A stretch of 64,000 bases of DNA, from positions 62,001-126,000 of the forward strand of contig JAWKTK010000014.1 in the NCBI GenBank assembly GCA_041399205.1, in the 5' to 3' direction. This document shows, piece after piece, positions 41,988 through 53,092 of this stretch. The notes below the pieces were generated by a model that saw nothing but the letters and a program-made list of their open reading frames with translations, did not search any database and was not told the DNA's origin. How positions within the stretch are numbered: the first letter of the stretch is position 1; each line of letters opens with the position of its first letter. The translations under genes and the position numbers were made by a program. Origin of the DNA: JAGQOZ01 sp041399205 (GTDB lineage Bacteria; Planctomycetota; Planctomycetia; Pirellulales; Pirellulaceae).

Positions 41988-42533
41988 GTGAAAGATTCAT
42001 TGCAAACTTGGATCACGCGGATTTCTTCAGGAGACGACGAAGCGGCGGACTTAGTTTGGAACGAATGCTATGCTGAATTATTGCGATTCGCACAGCACCG
42101 CTTGGGCATGGTACCCGCTCGATACGAATTAGCGGAAGACGTGGCCCTGAGTTCCATCAACAGTCTGATCGTTCGCTTGCGAGATGGTCGACTGGAAGCA
42201 CTTGAAAGTCGTTCCGAACTCTGGAAGCTGCTGTATACGATCGCCTACCGCAAGATCGCTCGTTTCCACCGCAAGAAATCCAGCACGGAAACTTCGATGC
42301 CGACAGATGCGGAGTTCCAGTTGTCGGCCACTGTCGACGAATTGCAGACCACCACAGACGAATTGCTTGCCATTCTTCCGGACGATACGTGTCGCAAAAT
42401 AGGCATGTTGTTTCTGTCTGGTTTTAAATTCCGAGAAATCGCGGAAGAAGTTGGCTGCTCGGCCGAATCGGTACGCCGCAAAGTGCATCTGATTCGCCGC
42501 AAATGGGAAAACGTGCTTTTTCCGGAAGAATGA
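41988..42533 (+). CDS. ECF-type RNA polymerase sigma factor
   Basis: 181 residues from GTG 41988. Region 2: ADLVWNECYAELLRFAQHRL and LAEDVALSSINSLIVRLRDG; region 4 helix-turn-helix: FKFREIAEEVGCSAESVRRK and VHLIRRKWENVLF. Planctomycete ECF group usually found next to Ser/Thr kinases. No anti-sigma gene is adjacent, so control by the neighbouring kinase is the likely model (inference). Confidence 0.87.
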   Translation: MKDSLQTWITRISSGDDEAADLVWNECYAELLRFAQHRLGMVPARYELAEDVALSSINSLIVRLRDGRLEALESRSELWKLLYTIAYRKIARFHRKKSSTETSMPTDAEFQLSATVDELQTTTDELLAILPDDTCRKIGMLFLSGFKFREIAEEVGCSAESVRRKVHLIRRKWENVLFPEE

Positions 42534-42554
42534 ATTGCTTGGCGGCAAAAGCCG

Positions 42555-43016
42555 TTACCGAAAGCGTTCGGCCGCTTCAACCGCAAGTTCGTCACAGCGA
42601 TCGTTTTCAGGGTGGCCACTGTGACCGGCTACGCGAGTGTATTTGATTTTGTGGCGCAGAATCAATTGGTCCAATTGCCGCCACAGATCTTCATTCTTTA
42701 TGGGTTTCAGCTTTCCTCCTTCTTTGCGTTTCCATCCGTTGGTTTTCCATTTGGGCAGCCATTCGCTCATCCCTTTGCCTACGTAAACACTATCAGTGAA
42801 CAGTTCTACAAAACAGGGACGCTTCAGCGTGGACAGGCCTTGTACCACGGCTGTCAGTTCCATGCGATTATTGGTCGATTCCGCTTCGCCACCAGACTGT
42901 TCCATTTCTTTGCCAGACGCCAAGTGCCGCAAGATAAATCCCCAGCCACCTGGGCCCGGATTCCCGCGACAAGCGCCGTCGGTAAACAAATGGACTTCTG
43001 GTTCGGTCTTGCTCAT
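42555..43016 (-). CDS. rnhA: Ribonuclease HI
   Basis: Cleaves RNA in RNA-DNA hybrids. 153 residues from ATG 43016 (MSKTEPEVHLFTDGACRGNP), preferred to the longer frame from 43079. Catalytic Asp-Glu-Asp-Asp all present: TDGACRGNPGPGGW, NNRMELTAVV, FTDSVYV and ENDRCDELA. Probably follows the histidine kinase on one transcript (79-base gap). Confidence 0.95.
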   Translation of the reverse strand: MSKTEPEVHLFTDGACRGNPGPGGWGFILRHLASGKEMEQSGGEAESTNNRMELTAVVQGLSTLKRPCFVELFTDSVYVGKGMSEWLPKWKTNGWKRKEGGKLKPIKNEDLWRQLDQLILRHKIKYTRVAGHSGHPENDRCDELAVEAAERFR

Positions 43017-43095
43017 TTTCCAATTTACTTTCTTGTGCTTGTCCAAAAGCGGGCATCCGCAAAGCGACATTGCTGACAACCATCACGTTGGCACA

Positions 43096-45006
43096 CTACG
43101 GCGCAGCATTTGATTTTCCGTCCGCATTGACCGACGGTTGGTCCGTTGCAGCATGAACTCCGGACGACTCGTCCGACGCAAATGACTCCGTAAACAAATC
43201 CGGCCGCAACGCAGTAACGGTATTCAAACGCTTGGCCAAGTCCGCAGCTATTTCTGCTTCCGGCGAAAGCTGCCAAGGAATACGTATGGTAAACGTACTT
43301 CCCTTGCCAACTTGGCTTTCGAATGAAATCTCGCCGCCCAATAGCTTGCACAGCTCTTTCACAATCGACAACCCCAGACCGGTGCCGGAATATTCGCGAG
43401 TCAACGTAGATTGCCCCAAACCGACGGTGCCTTGCCGGAATTTTTCAAAGATGACGTTTCGATCTTCTTCCGCAATTCCCACACCCGTATCTTCCACTGA
43501 CAGTTCCAGCGTCTTGTTATCGCAAATGGCCGACACGACAATTCGACCACCTTCGGGCGTGAACTTGATGGCGTTTGACAACAGGTTGGTCAAAATCTGC
43601 TGCACCTTACTTTGATCCTGAAACATCTGTGGTAAACCGTCGGGCAACTGCATGGCCAGGTCAATGTTTTTTTCCTCTGACAGCGCGCGAACCAAATCAC
43701 ACTGCGCCGTAATCACGCGGACAATGTCAAACTCCGTCAAGCGAAGGTCCATCTTGCCACTTTCCATCTTGGCCAAGTCCAAAATGTCATTGATCATCTC
43801 CAGCAAGATGCGGCCCGACCGGCCAATATTTTCGACATATCGCTTCTGTTTGTTGTCTAGCGTTTGAATGCGTTTCAAGACGTCAGAGAAGCCGATGATG
43901 CTGTTGAGCGGAGTTCGCAATTCGTGACTCATGTTCGCCAGGAAATCGCTTTTGACTCGATTCATTTCATGCAGCTGCATGTTCGCTTGCGCCAATTGAT
44001 CCACCTTGCCGTCCAGATCGGTGTTGACCTTGCGTAGTTCCTCTTGTGTATCTACCAAGTGTCGCAACATGCGATTGAACGAAGCGCCCAGATCTTCGAA
44101 TTCATCATTAGTCTGAATGTCGGCTCGCAACGTGGTGTTACCTCGAGAAATCTCTTCGCTGACATCACGTAAATGGTTCAATGGTCGAATGATGATCAAG
44201 CGCACCACCAGATAGAGCGCCACCATGGAAAGAAAGACCGTCATGATGGCCGTTGCCAGCAAGATGCCTCGGCTGGCCCGAATTGACGACTGCGTCTCTT
44301 CGGCCGGAATGGCAACTTTGATAATGGCTCGAGGACCTTGAAGTGCCATGGGGCGATCATCATCGGCCAGCTTGGTAAATCCGTGACAGATTCCACAGCT
44401 TTCTCGCCAATAAACAGGCTGATAGTAGTGATAGTGACTGCCCTTCGGATCGAATTCTGACACCGGTTCGATGCCAGACACCAAAGAAGACGTCATCGTT
44501 TGCGCCACGTCAGCCGGAGTAGGCACCAGCTCCGCACCACTGCCCACGTTTACCGTATCATCCAGCAGGTCACTTTCCGCATCCTCAGTGAACTGGGTTT
44601 CAAATCGTTCCAACAGGCGTTGAATAATGGCCACTTCGCCCGGTTTTGGTTCGCGAGCCCCATCGAGCTGAGCTTCCTGCGTGCAACGATCCGGTTCGGT
44701 CGTGATCAACTCCCAACCGTAGTCGCGCGATTGCAAGTGGCTTCCCAGTTCGTCCAAAACACCAGCTTCTGAAGCGGTATAGCCCGCCTTTTCCACAAAG
44801 GGCTGAACATGCCGAAGCACCAATTTGAATTCAATGAAGTCTCGGCCCGTCGCTTGCGTACGTTCTTCGACCAATTCTTCCGCATTGCGTTCGGCATACC
44901 AAAAGCCACCGGCGATTAGCAAAAACAGCGCAACGCCAAACAGCACCAGGCATTTTCGCTCTAAGCTTGTTTCGACCAAAACACGCTTGAAAGATCGATA
45001 TGCCAT
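43096..45006 (-). CDS. Sensor histidine kinase with c-type-haem-like CxxCH sensor domain
   Basis: 636 residues. Two membrane spans (LVLFGVALFLLIAGGFWYA; LLATAIMTVFLSMVALYLVV) enclose a periplasmic domain of about 215 residues resembling DUF3365, with SHYHYYQPVYWRESCGICHG: a CxxCH haem-attachment motif. HAMP linker follows (PLNHLRDVSEEISRGNTTL), a coiled coil, HisKA with phosphoacceptor His in FLANMSHELRTPLNSIIGFS, and HATPase with NLLSNAIKFTPEGG, DTGVGI, GTGLGLSIV. A redox or gas-sensing role is inferred. No response regulator is adjacent. Confidence 0.9.
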   Translation of the reverse strand: MAYRSFKRVLVETSLERKCLVLFGVALFLLIAGGFWYAERNAEELVEERTQATGRDFIEFKLVLRHVQPFVEKAGYTASEAGVLDELGSHLQSRDYGWELITTEPDRCTQEAQLDGAREPKPGEVAIIQRLLERFETQFTEDAESDLLDDTVNVGSGAELVPTPADVAQTMTSSLVSGIEPVSEFDPKGSHYHYYQPVYWRESCGICHGFTKLADDDRPMALQGPRAIIKVAIPAEETQSSIRASRGILLATAIMTVFLSMVALYLVVRLIIIRPLNHLRDVSEEISRGNTTLRADIQTNDEFEDLGASFNRMLRHLVDTQEELRKVNTDLDGKVDQLAQANMQLHEMNRVKSDFLANMSHELRTPLNSIIGFSDVLKRIQTLDNKQKRYVENIGRSGRILLEMINDILDLAKMESGKMDLRLTEFDIVRVITAQCDLVRALSEEKNIDLAMQLPDGLPQMFQDQSKVQQILTNLLSNAIKFTPEGGRIVVSAICDNKTLELSVEDTGVGIAEEDRNVIFEKFRQGTVGLGQSTLTREYSGTGLGLSIVKELCKLLGGEISFESQVGKGSTFTIRIPWQLSPEAEIAADLAKRLNTVTALRPDLFTESFASDESSGVHAATDQPSVNADGKSNAAP

Positions 45007-45133
45007 GAGAAAAACCTAGAAGCGTCTTAAATGCGAACCGCCCGTGTCAGAGTTTACGATAGCGTGAATCATACCATGTCTGACGAATGGAAAAAATGCG
45101 AACTGGACATCAAGTTCGTCCCCAAGAGCGATT

Positions 45134-47407
45134 CTACAGCATGTCATACGGATCGACATCCACAATCCATTGGACCGAATCCGGAGCGGTCAACTTAACT
45201 TGAGCTGATTTAACCGCAGCGCGAATGGGATCGATTTCGTTGCCCTGCAAAATCATGTGAAATCGATATTGGCCTCGTAGCTTGGCAATCGGAGCCGGCG
45301 CAGGCCCCAGCACTCGGTAACTCGATTCCGCCGGCAAGTGACTAGCAATATGTTGCGCGATGCTATCCGCAAAACCTTCCACCACTTTTTCCACATCGCC
45401 ACGAATCACCACTCGCGCCATTGCACCAAACGGCGGATAGTTCAGTGTTTGCCGACCAGGCAGTTCGGACAAAGCGAACGCCAAAAAATCATGTCGTTGT
45501 GCCGCCACAATCGCCGGATGATCCGGATTCAGCGTCTGCACAAAGACTCGACCGCCCAACATGCCTCGTCCCGTTCGTCCTGCCACTTGCGTCACCAGCT
45601 GGAACGTCCGTTCCGCTGCACGAAAATCCGGCAAGTGCAAACCGGTGTCCGCATTGATCACGCCTACCAAAGTGACATTGGGAAAGTCCAAGCCTTTGGC
45701 AATCATCTGTGTGCCCAACAAGATTTTGGTTTCACCGGCTTTGAAGCGTTGCAGCGCCGCTTCATGGCTGCCCGGCTTCTGCATGGTGTCCGAATCCATG
45801 CGAATACAGGTCACTCGAGGAAACTTGGCGTTGACTTCGGCCTCCAAGCGTTGCGTGCCCAGACCGCCGTAACGAATTCCTTCGAATCCACACTTAGGGC
45901 AACGCGTTGGCGAGGGGATTTCGTAATCACAATAATGGCAGACCGCCTTTTCGCCTTCACGATGATGAGTCAGCGCAATATCACAATCGTGACAACGCAC
46001 CACTTCGCCACAACCGGGGCACTGAATGTGCGTCGAATAACCTCGACGGTTCAGCAGCAGAATCACTTGGCCGCCATCTTGCAACGCCTCTTCTACCGCT
46101 CGCCGCAACTGATTCCCAATCGCACCGCGAAAGTAACGCTCTTGATATTCTTCTCGCAAATCCACCGTAATCACATCCGGCAACGGCAGATCTAAAACTC
46201 GTCGAGGCATCGAAATCAACCGATACGTTCCTTCGGTCGCTCGCTGCCACGATTCCAACGACGGCGTGGCCGAACCCAAAATCAGAGGAAAACCTTCCAG
46301 TTCCGCTCGCTTTCGCGCAACGTCTCTCGCGTGGTACCGAGGAATCTTGTCTTGTTTGAACGAACCGTCGTGTTCTTCGTCAATGACAATCAGGCCCAAT
46401 TGCGGAGTCGGAGCGAAGACTGCACTTCGCGCCCCTACAACCACCTGGATTTCACCATTGGCAATTTGATGCCAATACCAATGACGATCTGCGTCTGACA
46501 TGTGGCTATGCACCACGGCCACGTTCTCAAAGCGACTACGGAAGCGTCTTTGCGTCTGCGGAGTCAGACTGATTTCTGGCACCAACACTATCGCCTGTCG
46601 GCCTGCCTTGATCACTTCCTCGATGGCTTGAATGTAGATTTCCGTTTTTCCGCTGCCCGTCACGCCATGCAGCAGAATCGTCTCCGGCTTGCGGCCTCGC
46701 ACCGCATCCACAATGGACGACAAGGCCTTTTCTTGATCGGCGTTCAAGCAGACGTGATTCGCATCTTCTTTCACTAACGCGTTGGGTTCGGCCAATTCCG
46801 TTCGGCCGGTTTTCGTTTCAATTAATCCCTTGGAAATGAGTGCTCGCACCGGACCGCTGGAACATTCGGCAGCTTTGCACAGTTGCGACTGAGTGAGCGG
46901 CAGCTTGGATCCGGCGAGTGCCTTAAACGCTTTTTCTTGCGCTGGCGGTAGCTGTAAGTCGGTTCTGGCCAGGACCGCTTTGGGCACGAACAGCAGCGTG
47001 ACTTCACGAGTGCCCACGCGGCCGCGAACGCCAGCCGGCACCACCGTTTCCAGCACTTTGCCCCACGGCGCCAGATAGTATTCGGACATCCACGAAGTGA
47101 GATCCAAGACGTTTTGCGTCAGTAACTGACGTTCGTCCGCAATCGAATGCACCATTTTCAGTCGGCGAGTGACGGCCTTCCGCTGCACGTGGACGCAATA
47201 GGCCAACCGCAACCGGTCACCTCGCCCCAACGGTACTTTCACTTGCTGCCCGGCAACCAATTTTGCTAACAAAGATTCGGGGACTTCGTAATCAAAGGTG
47301 CCGGCTAACCCGTCGGTAAATACAACCGACGCGACAACGCGGTGTTGCTGGTCGTCCAGATCCCAGGGATCGGGCTGCGTATCGAACAATGAGCGTTGCT
47401 GGTCCAT
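45134..47407 (-). CDS. priA: Primosomal protein N', DNA helicase PriA
   Basis: Restarts stalled replication forks. 757 residues, intact. N-terminal DNA-binding domain (VVFTDGLAGTFDYEVPESL), helicase motif I HGVTGSGKTEIYIQA, motif II VIDEEHDGSFKQD, motif III LGSATPSLES, and an embedded zinc-binding insert with eight Cys (CPGCGEVVRCHDCD ... CHYCDYE ... CPKCG), then GTQMIAKGLDFPNVTLVGV and QVAGRTGRG. Confidence 0.97.
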   Translation of the reverse strand: MDQQRSLFDTQPDPWDLDDQQHRVVASVVFTDGLAGTFDYEVPESLLAKLVAGQQVKVPLGRGDRLRLAYCVHVQRKAVTRRLKMVHSIADERQLLTQNVLDLTSWMSEYYLAPWGKVLETVVPAGVRGRVGTREVTLLFVPKAVLARTDLQLPPAQEKAFKALAGSKLPLTQSQLCKAAECSSGPVRALISKGLIETKTGRTELAEPNALVKEDANHVCLNADQEKALSSIVDAVRGRKPETILLHGVTGSGKTEIYIQAIEEVIKAGRQAIVLVPEISLTPQTQRRFRSRFENVAVVHSHMSDADRHWYWHQIANGEIQVVVGARSAVFAPTPQLGLIVIDEEHDGSFKQDKIPRYHARDVARKRAELEGFPLILGSATPSLESWQRATEGTYRLISMPRRVLDLPLPDVITVDLREEYQERYFRGAIGNQLRRAVEEALQDGGQVILLLNRRGYSTHIQCPGCGEVVRCHDCDIALTHHREGEKAVCHYCDYEIPSPTRCPKCGFEGIRYGGLGTQRLEAEVNAKFPRVTCIRMDSDTMQKPGSHEAALQRFKAGETKILLGTQMIAKGLDFPNVTLVGVINADTGLHLPDFRAAERTFQLVTQVAGRTGRGMLGGRVFVQTLNPDHPAIVAAQRHDFLAFALSELPGRQTLNYPPFGAMARVVIRGDVEKVVEGFADSIAQHIASHLPAESSYRVLGPAPAPIAKLRGQYRFHMILQGNEIDPIRAAVKSAQVKLTAPDSVQWIVDVDPYDML

Positions 47408-47566
47408 TTCGGTCCATCAAATACAAACGAATTGGCAAAACAAAACGACATTCCTTTCGCACTCCACGATACTGGTTTCTTCGATTCATCACCAGCCTTG
47501 CCAGCCCCGCTTTGGTCCGCGTACACTCGAATCATCTCACTGCAACACTGACTGGAAAGGCAACGC

Positions 47567-48172
47567 ATGCGCATTGGCATTTTTGGCGGATCCTTTGACC
47601 CTATTCACTTCGGCCATCTGATTTTGGCGGAAACTTGTCGCGAAACGGCAAACTTGGATGCGGTTTGGTTTGTGCCTACCTGGGTTTCGCCGCACAAGCA
47701 AGACGCACCACCCGCCAGTCCTCTGAATCGGTGCGAAATGATCCAGTTGGCCATCAGTGGTCACAGTGGTTTTTCACTGGAAACCATCGAAGTGGATCGT
47801 CAGGCCGTTAGCTTTACCGTGGATACGATCGAGGCCCTTGGACAGCGACACTCAGGCCATCAATTCTTCTTGCTGATGGGGGCTGATTCGCTGGTTGATT
47901 TTCCTAAATGGAAGCAGCCGGACCGCATTTTGCAATGGGCTTCGCTGCTAGTGGTCCAGCGTCATTACGAACTGGCGCCAAACCTGGAAGCAATTCGAAC
48001 TCTAACGAACACAGACGGCCGTGAAGACGCCGTTGTTCCCATGCCGGCGATCGAAATTAGCAGTAGCGAAATCCGCGATCGAATTCGCAAGCATCAGAGC
48101 ATTCGCTACCGAACACCTCGCGCCGTGGAAAAATATATTCAAACGCATGGCTTGTATGATTCGGCAGATTGA
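47567..48172 (+). CDS. nadD: Nicotinate-nucleotide adenylyltransferase (NadD)
   Basis: Adenylates nicotinate mononucleotide in NAD synthesis. 201 residues: IGIFGGSFDPIHFGHLILAE with the (H/T)xGH motif, VWFVPTWVSPHKQ, FLLMGADSLVDFPKWKQPD, and ISSSEIRDRIRKHQSIRY near the end. Divergent from priA across 159 bases. Confidence 0.96.
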   Translation: MRIGIFGGSFDPIHFGHLILAETCRETANLDAVWFVPTWVSPHKQDAPPASPLNRCEMIQLAISGHSGFSLETIEVDRQAVSFTVDTIEALGQRHSGHQFFLLMGADSLVDFPKWKQPDRILQWASLLVVQRHYELAPNLEAIRTLTNTDGREDAVVPMPAIEISSSEIRDRIRKHQSIRYRTPRAVEKYIQTHGLYDSAD

Positions 48173-48183
48173 CTGCATCAGCA

Positions 48184-51100
48184 CTACGCTTCTTCGATAA
48201 ATTGCCCTAATTGAAACGCGAAGATCAGATCCGTGGAATCGAATTCGCCGTCGCAATTGAAATCGCCGGTCAGCCAAGTTGAATTGCCGGTCAGCGAATC
48301 TTCATATTCGCCCGCTTTCATCATGTTGATCAAGTCGGTGGTGGCAAAAGTGCCATCTAGATTTGCGTCACCAGGACCTGTTTGGAAAGCGATTTCAGCG
48401 AACTCGGCAATGTCATCTCGATTGAATCGGCCATCGTTGTTCAGGTCAAAGTCTGTGTTGCCTCGGCTGATTTCGTGGCACGCCGCAGCAATATCCAAGT
48501 AGTCAACTCGCCCGTCCAAGTTCAGATCATTGGCAATCGTTTCTGCCGTCACGTTCACCAAAATCTGCTGCCGATCGTATCGGTCTGCTGTGTCAGAAAT
48601 GCCTACCGGATGAACAGCAACTTCCAGCATAACGGTGCCGACAAATCCGGCGGGCGGATGAACTTCAATTCGTCCCGAAACCGCATCGACCTTCACATCC
48701 ATGGCGACGTCGCTGGTGGTTCGAGCGGAATAGCGGACGGCGTCTCCTTCGACGTCAAACGAATTCAACGTCAGCGCACCGCCACTTTGCGGAACCGTGA
48801 TCGATTCTGGCGTGTCAATCAGATATGGACCCGAATTATATTCGTCGGGTTGAATTTGAACTGCAAACGATCGGCTAAATGAATTTCCGTCGGAATCAAA
48901 TGCCGTCACCGTCACGGTGGCCGTGCCTTGGTAACCTTCGGGCGCCGAAAGCAGGAGCAGTCCGTTTTCCTGGTCGTTTATAATCTGAGCCGAAGTGATT
49001 TCCATGCCGTATTGGCTGAAGCCACCGACGTGCGTTGTGGCGGCGACAACCGATTGACGAATATCATCGCCGTCGGTCAGTTGGCCAAAAATAGAATTGT
49101 GGAAATCATAATGTCGCTGGGCTGCGTTGGTGATAAAGAACTGAGCGTCGTTGGCGTCGTCAATCAACTTGGCCATGGACAAAATGCCCGATTGATTGTG
49201 CTGTAAGTCGGGATGAAACTGATCGTCCACTGGACCTACGTCGCTGTGCCCCATCCCTAAGTCTCGCACGTCACCGGTTTGAATCAACTGTGAATTGATT
49301 TTGAAGATTTCCAGACCGTCGTAATGGCCCGCCTCCACCAAGGAAGTAATTTGTGCGGTAATCAATGACGCTCGTTGCTCAAACAGCTGAAACGTCATAC
49401 TACCGTAGCCCGCCAAATTCAGTTGCAGGCTGCGATTGCCTGCAAGGACCGACGCCGACACGTCTGGATTGTCGACGGTAACCTCAAAGCGAAGCGCATC
49501 GGAATTCGGGTCAAAGGCGTCAATCGCAATATGTCTGGGCGAACCAGATGACAACGTAATGTCACTGATTTCCGCGAACCACGGTTCGTTCGATTCGGTC
49601 AACGTAATGCCAGCGGTCGTGGCGATGTCACGAATCGACTGTACGCCTTCCAAGCGGCTGCCATTCGCAAAAATCCAAGTTGGCAACTGCGTGATCTCGG
49701 CTGCTTGGGCATCTGCCGTCCAGCGTCGATGTCCGTCCATGGCGTTTTGCAAGGGAAGGAATCGAGCGGCATCTTGAAAGAGTTCGCGTTGAGCTAATGT
49801 CGCGGTATCCCAAGGTGTGCCCCACAGGACAGCACCCGATTCTGCCAGCTGCGTGGCGATGGAAATCAAATCATAGTCGGCCAAGAAATCGGGCTGGACG
49901 ACATGGATGGTATAGTCCTGCGAAGTTTCGTTACCAGCCGCGTCGGCGGTGCGAACCTGGAACGTGTGCGAACCTAGCTGCGTTGAATTTGGACGCCAGC
50001 GAATCACGCCCGTCTGCAGTTCAATGGACATCCCAACAGGCGGGTTACCGAGGAAATAGCGGAACGAATCGCTCTCTTCGGCATGCGCTAGATCGATTTC
50101 CAACAGATCGCCGGTGGTAACCGAAGTGGGCACATCGTCCGTCAATGCGGTTGGAGCGGTTCGATCGATGGTCACTTCCAGCGGCGTCGATAGGTCACTG
50201 GGAATTCCGTCCAGCGCTTGCCACGCGATGATTGAATAAGTTCCATCTTGAAGGTCGGAAATGTCGCCGGTAGAAACCTCCATCGTTTCGCTGGTTGCCA
50301 CAAACGTGTCAATGATATCGCCTTGCAATATGACTTGGACGGTCGAGCCCACTGCCAAATTAGACACCAGCAGTTGCAAGTCTTCGGCGTTGGTCAGGTG
50401 GTCGCTTTCGGAGATTCCGGAATCGCTGGTGGCGGCGAGTGCGATCGTCGGAACGGGTGCGGCAGCGGCCTGAACGCGAAACAAAATCCGTTGGCTGTCA
50501 AACGGCGAAGTCGGTCCGCCATCCGCCGCGCGAACTCGTACAACCGCCTCCAGTTCGCCCGTAAAATCAGTCGGCGGCGTCATGGTGATCACGCCGGTGG
50601 CAGAATCGACCGCAAAATCGAATTCCCCAATTGCTTGCCCGGAAAAGAATACGTCGTCACCTTCTGCATCTATGGCGGTCAACTGATATTGAAACTGCGT
50701 GTTGGGTAAGACGTTCAATTCGGGGATGTCGGCCAAGAACGGAGCCGCATTAACGGTGTCTGGCTGAACGCTGACCTGGAAGGTTCGCTGAACGGAATTG
50801 CCATCGGTGTCGGTGGCGGTAACCGTAATGGATGTCGAACCCGTTGTTCCTTCGGTCGCTTTCAACAAGATGCTGGCGTTTTCCAAGTCTTGAAAAATGG
50901 TCGCCGATTCAATAATCACGTCATTCACGGGGCGATCCGCAGTGTTCACGGCGGTGTTGCTAATGGCGTCTCGATTGGCTTCGCCTTCCACCAAGATTCC
51001 AAAAATGGAATGATTAAAGTCTAAATGTCGAGATGCACCTTCGGTAATAAAGAACTGAGAATCATTGGTGTCGTCGCCGGCTTTGGCCATGGACAGAAGA

Positions 51101-52929
51101 CCGGTGCGGTTGTGTTGCAGATCAACATGGAATTGATCATCAAAGTCACCCAGCGTTGAACCTCCGCTGCCCGTGCCAGTGGGATCGCCGCCTTGGATCA
51201 CAAAATCGTTGATCACGCGATGGAAAATGACGTCCGAAAAGAAATCGGTTTCCGTCAATTCGATAAAGCGGTCTGCCACTCGAGGAACTCGATCCGCCAG
51301 TAATTCGAACACCAAATCACCGTAGCCAGCCACGTCCAATCGCCAGCTGGGATTTTCAGGCGTGGTTTCAATTGACAGCACGGACGGGTCGGCAATTTCG
51401 AAGGTGTACGTCAATTCCGAGTTGTCTGGGTCATAACCGTCCAAGGGCAGTAAGAGTGGCGAACCAGCCAGCAGCGTGACATCGTTCAGCGGTGCGATGA
51501 ACGGAGTTCGCGAACGAATCGGCGTGATTTCCGCTAATTCGGCAATGCGTTCCAACGAAAGCAAACCTTCCACTCGATCTCCGCTGGGAAACGACCACGT
51601 CGGATAGGCCACGATGTTTTCGTCTTCGCCAATTTGATTCAAGGTCCGGTCGGGTTGGGTTACTTCTACAAACGGAAGAAACGAACCGCCGTCTTGGAAC
51701 AATTCCTTTTGTGCCGTGCTCCAACGATCCCAAGCGGCTCCGTACAGCACCACGCCATGATCGGTCAGTTGTTGTGCGAACGCCACCAAGTCGATTGGAT
51801 CCTGGACGTCGCCCGTCACGGTGATAGCGGCAGAACCATAGTCGATTTCAGTGGCGCCAATCGGGCGGTCGATACCATACAGCAGAATGTCGTGGGCCGG
51901 TTTGATGTCGGCGGGATCGGTGTTGAACGTCAGCACTCCTGGCGAGTTTGCCTGCATGGCAATGCGGAACAATTCTACTTGTCGGTCACCTATAGGGGAC
52001 AAGCTGTTGGTGAAAGCTCCCACTTCATCAAACAGACCGTCTTCAAACGAACCACCGTTGGAGGGCGAATAAAAGTCCGTGAACAGAAACTCCGGCGGGG
52101 CGACGGGCGTTGCCAATTGATTGTCATAGGTGACATCAAAATACGCGGCGAAGAAGCCGAGTTCTTCCTGCGACAATGGCCCCGGACGCAAATCGTGCAG
52201 TATGGCGGTTAGATAAATCGTGTCACCAACTTCAATCGAATCGGTCACGCCGGCCCTGTTCATCGACAAACGATAGTTCGATGCGTCCTAGTCGATTCGA
52301 AACCACCGTCTCGTCAGTGCGGCCGTCGATGACCAGATGGGCGTTGATGTCTTCGGCTGAAAGTCCCGTCGGCAAAAGGGTGCCGAAGGACACGTCCGTG
52401 AAGCCGTCGACGCTTGCTTTGACGAGCCGGCCGGCGTCGATGACGTCTCCTTCGCCGTCTAAGTTCTGAGCGTTCTGTGACAGAAACGTGTCATTCGCAT
52501 TGGCAATCTCCAAAAACATCAACGGTGCCACTGATGCTACGCGAAGCTCGCCCGTCAGCTGGTTGTAAACGACGTCGGAGCCGTCGCCGATGGGCAAGAC
52601 GATGTCACCATCTTCGGCTTCGGCCATCTGCATGTTCGCCTCTAACTGATTCAACACGATTAACGCGTCGATAGGCGAAACATTGCCGTCGGCATTGACA
52701 TCCAGGGAAAACTGGCGGTCATCGAAATTTTGGCTTTTGGCCTGGGCATCTGCGCATTAAGTATCACCAAGGCATCCAGTGGCGAAACCAACGCGTCTCC
52801 GGTTACGTCGGCAGCCAGCCGAGCATTATGTTGAATTGCACCGAAAGATGTTGTCGTCAGCAACGTCCGATTTTCGAGAAGTTCGAATTTGCGCAAGTTG
52901 GAAGAAAGTGTGCGTCTAGATTTCATCAC
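48184..52929 (-). CDS. Giant secreted protein: dockerin, paired thioredoxin-like and cyclophilin domains (two frameshifts)
   Basis: Three frames join: 52929-52660 (MMKSRRTLSSNLRKFELLEN, RTLLTTT), 52755-52232 (SLDVNADGNVSPIDALIVLN dockerin-like), and an intact 1361-codon frame from about 52262. Order: dockerin-like start; beta domain; thioredoxin-like domain without the Cys pair (GAAWDRWSTAQKELFQDGGS); cyclophilin-type PPIase (IFHRVINDFVIQGGDPTGTG, LSMAKAGDDTNDSQFFITEG); cadherin-like repeats; a second Cys-less thioredoxin-like unit (GTPWDTATLAQRELFQD); a second, weaker cyclophilin (LSMAKLIDDANDAQFFITNA); and C-terminal dockerin repeats (DLNLDGRVDYLDIAAA, DFNCDGEFDSTDLIFAF). About 1580 residues. 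Export and attachment inferred. Confidence 0.85.
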
Positions 52930-53092
52930 GAAGCAGCCTCGGTAGAAGTGATCTTGCCCGTTATCGGATGGCCCAATTCCGGCGAATTGGCCGTATTATT
53001 GGGCAACTTCGCGCTGTCGTCCACCTGCGTGCGATTCGAAACGGACAAACGCCAAGAATCTGAAACATCTGCTTCGGGAAATTCGATTTTGG

